From contig NZ_JAENHN010000056.1 in NCBI RefSeq assembly GCF_016595795.1, forward strand, positions 1 to 43,017: a DNA stretch of 43,017 nucleotides. Direction: 5' to 3'. This stretch comes from Clostridium yunnanense. GTDB lineage: Bacteria > Bacillota > Clostridia > Clostridiales > Clostridiaceae. Positions 8,658 through 15,900 of this stretch are shown here, piece after piece (positions within the stretch are counted from its first letter, which is position 1; each line of letters begins with the position of its first letter). The position numbers and the translations under genes are program-made. The notes under the pieces were generated by a model. It ran no database searches. It was not told where the DNA came from and saw nothing but the letters and a program-made list of their open reading frames with translations.

Positions 8658-8990
8658 TTAACTTGAGGAGCTTGTCATTCTATCATTTTTGTAACTGTAA
8701 AGACCTTTTCCATCCTGCCAAGCCTTCCAGCTGTCAGAAGAAAACTTTGTTGCCCTTCCTCTAAGTAGTAATGGCACATTTGATGGAAATATTATTGCAG
8801 TAGAACCTGTACCATGATAAGCATCATCTTTCTCAAATTTATCTACAGTTTCCTCTTCTTCCTCTTCTGAAGTCCAATTATTAGAGTTTGCTTTAACAAT
8901 CAGCTTTCCCTCACTATACAAAGGACTTGCCAAGCTTACTGCAGTTGCTACGGACAATGCTAATGCTCTTTTCTTCCACTTGTCATCCAT
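8658..8990 (-). CDS. Small exported protein with serine tail
   Basis: A 110-aa protein of unknown family. It has a signal-like start (KKRALALSVATAVSLASPLYS, residues about 6-26) with a possible cleavage site near residue 26-34. An acidic patch (SEEEEEE) is followed by a hydrophobic stretch with arginines (FPSNVPLLLRGRATKF). The C-terminus is YSYKNDRMTSSSS. The ATG has a GGGAGA ribosome-binding site, and the gene starts 14 bases after its upstream neighbour ends. In enterobacteria a small exported protein (YgiB) is paired with a YgiC ATP-grasp protein. By that analogy this could be a partner or substrate of the tandem ATP-grasp enzyme downstream (inference). I see no direct sequence match to YgiB. 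Confidence 0.7.
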   Translation of the reverse strand: MDDKWKKRALALSVATAVSLASPLYSEGKLIVKANSNNWTSEEEEEETVDKFEKDDAYHGTGSTAIIFPSNVPLLLRGRATKFSSDSWKAWQDGKGLYSYKNDRMTSSSS

Positions 8991-9004
8991 TTACTATATC
9001 TCCC

Positions 9005-9631
9005 TTAAAACTCTAGAATTTCTTCAACTTCAAAACCACTTTTTCTTATATAGTCTAAATAATACTTTACATCTTCTTTTACGTAACCTTCCGAAATATA
9101 CACAATATTTTTTATACCAAGTGCTTCTAAGATATCAGCAGGAGGTAATTCTTCCTCAGTTATCTCATATTGATTATTGAACTCCATATAGTCACAGATA
9201 TAATCTTCCTTATACCTGTCTTTATCCAATACAAAACAATATGCTTTTGGTTTCATAAACTCTAACCTATCACTATATAATATTAATCTCTGAGCCATTC
9301 CCTCATCACCAACGATTCCAAAAGTATGAAATATATGATTAAAGGATAAGATAGGCTTTACATTTACTTCATTATTTAATAACAAAGCTAGATCTAAAGC
9401 TAATTTTGCTTCAAGATCAATAATATGCAGGCTATCAGCTTCAAATCTATGTTTTAATTTGCTGAACTTATCTATACTATCACTGCTAGGTGAAATAGTA
9501 TCGTCTAATGAAAAATTGTTGTAATTTTTCATTGTAGCAAAAGGGGTTACTTTGAAATAACATTGAAATTCTTCTAACCCCTTTTGCCAATTATCATACA
9601 CCTTGTAAATATTTATTTCAGTTCTTCGCAT
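9005..9631 (-). CDS. Cassette protein of unknown function, 208 aa
   Basis: I do not recognise this protein. It is soluble, acidic, and has no signal peptide or membrane helix. The middle part (about 70-130) is mixed helix and strand, with FNHIFHTFGIVGDEGMAQRLI. The C-terminal 60 residues end in an alternating hydrophobic segment (KNIVYISEGYVKEDVKYYLD). The start ATG has GGAG with good spacing. The gene lies 14 bases after the 67-aa gene and 14 bases before the 110-aa gene, so all three are clearly one transcript. Its constant spacing suggests a role tied to the ATP-grasp protein, perhaps as a regulator or accessory factor, but nothing in the sequence proves it. Confidence 0.75.
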   Translation of the reverse strand: MRRTEINIYKVYDNWQKGLEEFQCYFKVTPFATMKNYNNFSLDDTISPSSDSIDKFSKLKHRFEADSLHIIDLEAKLALDLALLLNNEVNVKPILSFNHIFHTFGIVGDEGMAQRLILYSDRLEFMKPKAYCFVLDKDRYKEDYICDYMEFNNQYEITEEELPPADILEALGIKNIVYISEGYVKEDVKYYLDYIRKSGFEVEEILEF

Positions 9632-9645
9632 TTTTATCTCCTGCT

Positions 9646-9849
9646 TTAATATCCAGCACTCTGACCTGCTTTATAAGTCACTGCAAAAACTCTAGTTAAG
9701 TTTATTATATGAGTATATCCACTAGTGTCTTGAAGAGTAAGATAATCTCCATTTTGCTTAACATCTTTTACTTCCACCGTAACGTCTGGCGCCTCACCAT
9801 TGTAAGACTCTATTGAATTATAAATATAACATTGAGTTACTCCATACAT
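9646..9849 (-). CDS. Small cassette protein of unknown function, 67 aa
   Basis: The first gene of the cassette. The frame opens at a GTG at 9858, but that GTG belongs to the GAGGTG ribosome-binding site, so ATG 9849 is the start. The product has no signal peptide. It looks like a small all-beta domain (VTVEVKDVKQNGDYLTLQDT), ending in TYKAGQSAGY. I recognise no family. A short copy of repeat family 1 lies directly upstream, within 40 bases of the start. Confidence 0.65.
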   Translation of the reverse strand: MYGVTQCYIYNSIESYNGEAPDVTVEVKDVKQNGDYLTLQDTSGYTHIINLTRVFAVTYKAGQSAGY

Positions 9850-9884
9850 TTTCTTCACCTCTAAAATTTAAAATTTGATATATA

Positions 9885-9934
9885 GATGAACCACTTCATA
9901 CTTCAATTTGTATTTTCAAATTGAAGTATTCTAT
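9885..9934. repeat. Palindromic repeat family 1, short copy G
   Basis: Begins with the family end GATGAACCACTTCATACTT, but the centre is shortened. It contains a perfect 13-bp hairpin, ATACTTCAATTTG (9898-9910) with its complement at 9917-9929. It lies in the probable 5' leader of the five-gene cassette. Confidence 0.7.
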
Positions 9935-10087
9935 CTTTATATATTTTATAACAATTGGAAAACTTATTAAATAGTAGCAATATAAATTTTACCTTAAGAT
10001 TAATTTTTTTTTACTCTTTAACTTATATTATGTTTTAATTCTGTTACTCATACTTATTCACAAATCTCATTTAATTATATCTAAATA

Positions 10088-10117
10088 ATAAAAAAGTCAC
10101 TGAAGCGACCTTTTTTA
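10088..10117 (-). terminator. Terminator-like hairpin
   Basis: On the minus strand GTCGCT-TC-AGTGAC forms a short stem followed by a run of six T; the plus strand also has a T run. It is joined to the family-3 hairpin at 10119. Confidence 0.5.
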
Positions 10118-10118
10118 A

Positions 10119-10168
10119 CGCATCTGCCTTTCCCAATGTATATAAGGAAAATCTGGTAGACGAATAAG
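10119..10168. repeat. Repeat family 3, copy 1
   Basis: CGCATCTGCCTTTCC and GGAAAATCTGGTAGACG form an imperfect hairpin. The same unit occurs at 23202-23252, again directly after an A-run/T-run hairpin. Confidence 0.65.
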
Positions 10169-10261
10169 TTTTGTTTTTTTACTATATAACCATATAAAAC
10201 TTTTAAAATGTTGAAATATCTAGACTTAGATAACTCGAAAATTTTATACTTTCATATATAG

Positions 10262-10296
10262 TAAAAAAAGAAGGTGCCCTTAAGCACCTTTACTAA
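10262..10296 (-). terminator. Terminator of the HAD phosphatase gene
   Basis: AAGGTGC and GCACCTT pair around CCTTAA. On the minus strand the stem is followed by TTCTTTTTTT, just past the stop codon at 10305. Confidence 0.85.
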
Positions 10297-10304
10297 TTAT
10301 TATT

Positions 10305-11132
10305 CTATAAGACAAACTTTTCTATAGCTTTTGCTACTCCTGAATTTACATTTGTATCTGTAACATAATCTGCTTCTTTTTTAATTTCATCTGGTGCATT
10401 TCCCATAGCGATACCAAGACCTGCATATCTTATCATCGACAAATCATTTTCGCTATCCCCTATACATATTATCTCTTCTTGGTTTATATCAAGCATTTCT
10501 GCCAAGTTCTTTACCGCATTTCCCTTAGATGTACCAGCGTTCATTACCTCAAAGTTGTTAGTCCATGAACTTACTACTTCAAGATCTTTGTATTGTCTTA
10601 ATTCTGCTTTAGCTTTCATCAGCTTATCTATATCTACTTCTTCAACACATATGGCTTTAAGAATTTCACCTTCATGTCTTTTAAAGGCTTCCTTAAAGGC
10701 CGTTCCTTCATCGAATTTTATTCTGCCTTCTTCCGGTAATTCCTTGTTATTAACCTTATACCCATGATTCTCACCTACCACGATCTCTGATATTAAGGTA
10801 TCATGAGTATTAAAGTATGTTAAAAGATTATACTTTTTTATAACCTCGTAGATTCTTTCTAATTGATCATCATTAAGTGAAGACTTATATATTATATCTT
10901 CTCTATCTTTTTCTCTAACATATGCACCATTTGATGCAACTATCGGCACCTTTATACCAATTAGGTCTGCATAGTATTTTGCTGATGTAAATAATCTTCC
11001 GGTAGTTATAGCAATCTTTATTCCTTTATTGTACGCCTGCAATACAGCATTTCTATTCTCTTCGCTTATGGTACTTGGACTACTTAAGAGTGTACCATCC
11101 ATATCTAAGCATATTAATTTATATTTCATCAC
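10305..11132 (-). CDS. HAD-superfamily Cof-type sugar phosphatase
   Basis: A cytoplasmic phosphatase of about 275 aa in the Cof/YidA branch (HAD class IIB). Motif I is near the N-terminus (ICLDMDGTLLSS) with the nucleophilic and acid/base aspartates. Motif II is in KIAITTGR. A cap domain (about 85-190) follows, a conserved lysine is in TSKGNAVKNLAE, and motif III/IV is IICIGDSENDLSMI. Family members remove phosphate from sugar phosphates, flavin or other small molecules, so the exact substrate is open. A GTG at 11132 has GGAGAGG eight bases upstream; the ATG one codon later is an alternative. The gene appears monocistronic, with its own terminator. Confidence 0.9.
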   Translation of the reverse strand: MMKYKLICLDMDGTLLSSPSTISEENRNAVLQAYNKGIKIAITTGRLFTSAKYYADLIGIKVPIVASNGAYVREKDREDIIYKSSLNDDQLERIYEVIKKYNLLTYFNTHDTLISEIVVGENHGYKVNNKELPEEGRIKFDEGTAFKEAFKRHEGEILKAICVEEVDIDKLMKAKAELRQYKDLEVVSSWTNNFEVMNAGTSKGNAVKNLAEMLDINQEEIICIGDSENDLSMIRYAGLGIAMGNAPDEIKKEADYVTDTNVNSGVAKAIEKFVL

Positions 11133-11327
11133 AAGTTCATCCTCTCCTATTTATTACATCTACATCAATACTTAAATAATTGTAATTGAGTATAAATAAG
11201 TATTTTATATACGTTCTTTACCTAGTAACTTTTATTCTAAAATAATTTATCTATATGTTTATTATAACAAATATTCTACATTCTTACCCAAATCTATAGG
11301 TTAATTTTAATGTTAAGTTTTGTTTAA

Positions 11328-11425
11328 AGAGTTCCTATGTCGAAACTTAATTTATACTTGTTCGAAAATCCCGGCTTCTGGGGATTTTCGGGCATGTATA
11401 AATTAATAGTTGAGCTAGGCACTCT
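11328..11425. repeat. Single 98-bp palindrome
   Basis: Long inverted repeat between the HAD and desulfoferrodoxin genes. Arms start AGAGTTCCTA and end TAGGCACTCT. The inner arms TTAATTTATACTTG and CATGTATAAATTAA, then CGAAAATCCC and GGGATTTTCG, pair nearly without gaps. As RNA it would be one hairpin of over 40 base pairs. It is similar in size to repeat family 1 but its sequence differs. Confidence 0.8.
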
Positions 11426-11446
11426 GTATAAAGGTCACAAGACCGC

Positions 11447-11474
11447 AAAAAAGGAAGCTTGTTTTGCTTCCTTT
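11447..11474 (-). terminator. Terminator of desulfoferrodoxin gene
   Basis: AAGGAAGC (11451-11458) pairs with GCTTCCTT (11466-11473). Read on the minus strand a T run follows, 22 bases past the stop codon. Confidence 0.85.
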
Positions 11475-11495
11475 AAAAATCACCTTACTATTTTT

Positions 11496-11879
11496 TTATA
11501 GTTCTACTTTCCATAATCCATGTAAATTGCAGTATTCTCTAACTGCTACTACTTTTTCATCACCAGTTTTAAAATACACTTCTGGTTTGTCTCCAGCTTT
11601 TAATGTACCTCTTAGTACTTTTGACTCAGTGATAACTTCTATCCACTGTATTAAGTGTTCTTCTGTCATTGGATGTGCTACTTCTCCAACCTTAACTAAT
11701 ACTCCACCTTCAACAGCTTCTACTACTGGAACATGTTTTTCTTTTGCTCCATCAGTTGTATTTTCTTTTTTAAGAGTCATTGGCTTTCCACAGCAAACTA
11801 ATGTTCCACCAGCTTGATTTACAACCTCAACAATGTTACCACACACTTCACATTTGTATACTTGATTTACTTCTGTCAT
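11496..11879 (-). CDS. dfx: Desulfoferrodoxin, superoxide reductase
   Basis: A soluble iron protein that reduces superoxide to hydrogen peroxide without making oxygen, typical of anaerobes. It is of the two-iron type. The N-terminal desulforedoxin domain has its four cysteines in YKCEVCGNIVE and LVCCGKPM (residues about 10-33). The catalytic Fe(His4Cys) centre ligands lie in EKHVPVV, VAHPMTEEHLIQWIEV and the closing EYCNLHGLWK. At 127 aa it is of normal length. The frame extends seven codons further upstream to 11900, but those codons contain the AGGAGGAGA ribosome-binding site, so ATG 11879 is the true start. No neighbouring rubredoxin gene is visible. A copy of repeat family 1 lies about 80 bases upstream. 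Confidence 0.95.
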   Translation of the reverse strand: MTEVNQVYKCEVCGNIVEVVNQAGGTLVCCGKPMTLKKENTTDGAKEKHVPVVEAVEGGVLVKVGEVAHPMTEEHLIQWIEVITESKVLRGTLKAGDKPEVYFKTGDEKVVAVREYCNLHGLWKVEL

Positions 11880-11958
11880 AATAATTCTCCTCCTACTCAT
11901 TATGTGATGAAATTTACTTTAATCCCAATTAATATATATATTTATTACATATATTACA

Positions 11959-12052
11959 GATGACTACTTTATTATAAAATTCACACTTTTAAATTCTTCT
12001 CTCAGAGCTCAAAAGAGTTTTGAAAATAGATTTAAAATTAAAGTAGCACATC
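11959..12052. repeat. Palindromic repeat family 1, copy E
   Basis: 94 bp; ends GATGACTACTTTA and AAAGTAGCACATC. The inner part shares CTTTTAAATTCTTCTCTCA and GAGTTTTGAAAATAGATTTA with copies A and B. It lies between desulfoferrodoxin and copy F. Confidence 0.75.
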
Positions 12053-12065
12053 GTTATAGGCTATG

Positions 12066-12161
12066 AATGTCTCACTTCGCAATAAAAATTATACTTTTAA
12101 CTTCTATAGCCGAAACCAGTGATAGTTTTAAAATAGACTGCACATATAAGTTGTCCACATT
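12066..12161. repeat. Palindromic repeat family 1, copy F (degenerate)
   Basis: About 95 bp. The left end AATGTCTCACTTC and right end AAGTTGTCCACATT are degraded, but the middle retains AGTTTTAAAATAGA and a central GCCGAAACC. It follows copy E by 13 bases, so these are tandem like A and B. Confidence 0.55.
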
Positions 12162-12283
12162 TAATCGGACAATTTGAAGCCCATATCCTAAATCTGGACT
12201 AATTATATATATATTCCTATTAATATTATAAAATTCATGGTTCTTTTTTACAATATAAAATTATAACAATTTGAGATACTATA

Positions 12284-12368
12284 GATAAACTACTTCATAT
12301 TTAAATTTCATACCGTGTTGGAATTAAGCGGTTATTCATCCAATGCTTTAAAATCAAAGTAGTAAATC
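12284..12368. repeat. Palindromic repeat family 1, copy C
   Basis: 85 bp; ends GATAAACTACTTCATATTTAAA and TTTAAAATCAAAGTAGTAAATC. The centre (CGTGTTGGAATTAAGCGG) differs from the other copies. It stops 12 bases before the ribosome-binding site of the 74-aa gene. Confidence 0.65.
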
Positions 12369-12392
12369 TTAATAACTAAAGGAGTGATATTT

Positions 12393-12617
12393 ATGGCAGA
12401 CAAAAGTAAAGCTACTAATAAAAATAAAACTTACTTACCAAATGATAGAGATTGGTATTCGCCTGAAGGACATGACTTAATTTCACTTTCTAAAACTGGA
12501 AACACATATACTAAATTACCTAATCCTAAGACGGATCCTATTGTATCAAATAACATTTCATATATGGAATTCGATTATACTGATCAATCCTTATATGAAG
12601 ATCAGGATTCAGATTAA
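12393..12617 (+). CDS. Small hydrophilic protein of unknown function
   Basis: A 74-aa protein (MADKSKATNKNKTYLPNDRD) that I do not recognise. It is hydrophilic, rich in D, S, T, N and Y, with no cysteine, signal peptide or membrane helix. Its C-terminus is strongly acidic (YMEFDYTDQSLYEDQDSD). The ATG at 12393 follows GGAGTG with six-base spacing. The frame could open earlier at a GTG, but that GTG is the ribosome-binding site itself. It is alone on the plus strand between palindromic repeats and ends at a strong terminator, so it is an independent unit. It could be a small acidic structural or spore-related protein, but that is a guess. Confidence 0.65.
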   Translation: MADKSKATNKNKTYLPNDRDWYSPEGHDLISLSKTGNTYTKLPNPKTDPIVSNNISYMEFDYTDQSLYEDQDSD

Positions 12618-12639
12618 AGGAATGTATTGCTAAACCCCA

Positions 12640-12706
12640 CTATTAAATTAAATGCTCAGTCATCCGATGCTTTAATGAGCCTTCGCAAAGAATTAATTTA
12701 ATTTAA
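12640..12706 (-). repeat. Half copy of dispersed repeat family 2
   Basis: Reverse-oriented half element. TCATCCGATGCTTTAATGAG and TTCGCAAAGAATTAATTTAA are the reverse complement of the right half seen at 5172 and 23858. Confidence 0.7.
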
Positions 12707-12734
12707 AAAATATTCTTTAACATATCATAAAGCA

Positions 12735-12784
12735 AAATGCATGTTCTAAATCATTAATTATGATTTTTGAACATGCATTTTTTT
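12735..12784 (+). terminator. Terminator of the 74-aa gene
   Basis: AAATGCATGTTC (12735-12746) pairs with GAACATGCATTT (12769-12780), with a second inner stem AAATCAT/ATGATTT. A T run follows. Confidence 0.85.
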
Positions 12785-12879
12785 GATGAACCACTTCATA
12801 CTTAAATCTATATTTCTAAGTTTTCTCGTGAGGAGCCGTGAGAACTTTTAAAATATATTTAGTATCAAAGTGGTTCATA
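12785..12879. repeat. Palindromic repeat family 1, copy D
   Basis: The best-paired copy. ATGAACCACTT, ATACT and AAAT at the left are mirrored by ATTTAGTAT and AAGTGGTTCAT at the right; the centre is GTGAGGAGCCGTGAG. It directly abuts the terminator of the 74-aa gene. Confidence 0.85.
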
Positions 12880-12994
12880 TTTATAGATACCCCAGTTCTA
12901 TAAGTCAAAATATTCTAGAAGCCGTTTTAACTGTTAATGGTACTTTGATTAAGTTATATATTGCATTTGGAACTGGTCTATCTATAATTTAAGC

Positions 12995-15900
12995 TTATAT
13001 ATGTACCTCTACTTCATGCTTTCCTTCTAGGTATGGAATAATATCTGACTCGAGCACTTTACCATCTAAAATAATTGTTTTTGATGGCTTTTTATCACTT
13101 GTATTAGTAGCTTTATTAATATCTTGTGTTACTACTATGTGATAGTGCATATTGTCTTTATTGTACTCTATCTCATATTGCTTCCAATTACTTGGTATAG
13201 AAGGTTCTATCTTGAAGCCTTTGTCATAACTTCTATTAAAGCCTAACATATACTCAACTGCTGCCTTATACATCCAACCTGAAGCGCCTGTATACCAACT
13301 CCAGCCTCCTCTACCTCCATGTGGTTCCTGAAGATAAACATCTGCCGCCATTACATAAGGTTCTACCTTATAGGTCTTACTTGATAATTCTGAAGAGCTA
13401 TGATTAATTGGGTTTATCATGTTAAAATATTGCCATGCCTTATTGCCCATTCCAAGCTTTGCCATAGCTACAATAACCCAAACTGCAGCATGAGTGTACT
13501 GGCCTCCATTTTCTCTTACTCCAGGTACATATCCTTTGATATATCCTGGTTCTAATTTTGAGTTATTAAATGGCGGATTTAACAGAAGTATAATTCCCTT
13601 ATCTTCCTTTACTAGATTATTTTCGATGGCATCCATAGCTTCTTTTACTCTTTCTGGCTTTCCACCACCAGTTATTGCAGCCCAGCTTTGTGATAAAGAG
13701 TCAATTCTACATTCATCATTTTCTTTAGAACCGAGTGGAGTTCCATCATCAAAGTACGCTCTTCTGTACCAGCCACCATCCCAAGCATTCTTCTCAAGAT
13801 TTTCTAGAATGAAGTTTCTGCTTTCAGTAAAGTTTTTCGTATTCTCATTGTCTTTCTTATAACTAGTCACTTCAGTAAAATCTCCTAGTATTTCATACAA
13901 GAACCACCCAAGCCATACGCTTTCACCTTTACCTTCATTACCTACAGTACTCATTCCGTCATTCCAGTCACCGCTTCCCATTAAAGGTATATTGTGCTCT
14001 CCATATCTTAACGAATACTTTATTGCTCTTATGCAGTGATCGTAGACTGTTCCGGACGATTTAGACTCAAATCTATCTGAATATCTTTCATCCTCTCCAT
14101 CTTTAAGCGGATCATCATATAAGAAAGGTGCTTCTTCATCTAAAACACTATAATCACCAGTAGCTTTTAAGTACTTTGCAACAACATAAGGTAACCATAA
14201 TAAGTCATCACTAAATCTTGTTCTTATACCGCTGTTTACCACAGGATGCCACCAATGTTGAACATCTCCTTCTTCATATTGTCTAGATGCACTTCTAAGA
14301 ATTTGGTTTCTAGTAATTGTTTCATCTAATATTCCTAAAGACAATGAATCTTGAAGTTGATCTCTGTATCCATAAGCTCCACCAGATTGATAGAAGGCTG
14401 TTCTTGACCAGTATCTACAACTCATTGTTTGATACATTAACCATCCATTTACCATATAATCCATTGATTTATCTGGAGTCTTTATCTTAACTGCTCCTAA
14501 GAAATCTTTCCAATAATCCTTAACCTTAGCCAGTGTATCATCAACAGATTTTAAGTTGCTATATTTATTTATAATGTTTCCTATAGCTTCTACACTCTCT
14601 TCTGCTCCAAACATTAATATCAAGGTTCTCTTCTCTTTTGATTTTATTGTAATCTTAGTTTGAGCACCTAAACATGGGTCTAGGCCTCCTCCTACTGTAT
14701 CCGATAGTTTCTCTAGTCTTAAAGCTGCTGGATAACCAAGCCCCTCATTTCTTCCTAAGAACTCAATTCTGTCACCAGTAAAGCTCTCTTCATCTCCTCC
14801 ATAAAACTTCAAATAGCTCTTATAGTTACCGAAGTTTGCAGAGTATGGATTGTTAGCCCATATGAATCTATCTTTTTTATCTTTACTGTTTTCCTTTGTA
14901 TTCACTTCATTTATATAAGTTGATACATATTGTGCTGATTGTTGAGGAACAACTCCTAATACCAACTGAGCATAATAATATAGTGATATTGTTCTCTCAT
15001 CTTCGCCACTATTTTCAAGCTCTATCTTCAATATTTTTATATTATCTTCCATAGAACAGAACATAGTAGTCTTTCCACTTATATTATGGTAATCATGACT
15101 AAATCTAGAGTACCCAAAACCATGTTCTACAACGTATTCTCCCGTATCTCTTAATGGTTTAGGTGTTATACTCCATATCTCTTCATTTATATCATCTCTT
15201 AAATATAAACATTCAGTTGCAGTATCCATAACCCAGTCATTATTCCAAGGAGTAATTTTGTTTTCCCTAGAGTTCCCGATCCAAGTGTAAGCAGCTCCAC
15301 TTTCGGAAACATGGAATCCAAAGTCTCCATTTGATATTACATTTATCCAAGGCGCAGGTGTATCTCTATGATCATTTAATACAACTACATATTCACTACC
15401 ATCCTTCTTAAATCCACCATAACCATTAAAGAAATCTAAATCTCCTATATTATACTTATAATTTATACTTCCTTCATAGTTACTAAATCCATTATACTTA
15501 ATATCTTTTTCATCTTTACCTGCATTAGCATTTTCTCTTAGTATGGTTTCTCTTCTAGGAATATCATATCCTTGAAGCTCCTTGTGCCTTAGAATCACAT
15601 CATCTCTAACCTTCTTATCCTTTGCTTCCCACTGCTTCATCTGATTTAATAAAGTCCCTCTATCCGAGCTAATTACAAGCTTTGCTATCCCCAGTAAAAA
15701 GTCTCTCATTTCATCACCTAGGGTGCTTTTGCTATGTAGGTATATTCCACCTGGTTTATTCCAATAATCTCTTGATTGAGACGTGTTAACCTGCTCTATT
15801 ATATTTTTTTGTACTGGCAGATCATAAGAAGTTTCTTCATCATTGTATATCAATAAATCCGACTTAAGACCTTTACTCCTCCAGTAGTAATGCATGTTAA

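Noticed and set aside
8362-8661. 99-codon plus-strand frame covering the two tandem palindromes
   Set aside because: Its sequence is the two repeats translated, giving near-identical HLWMYHF-like segments; no ribosome-binding site.
8460-12879. CRISPR array or integron attC array
   Set aside because: The repeats are long palindromes at uneven distances with no uniform spacers and no cas genes; attC core sites GTTRRRY/RYYYAAC are not evident.
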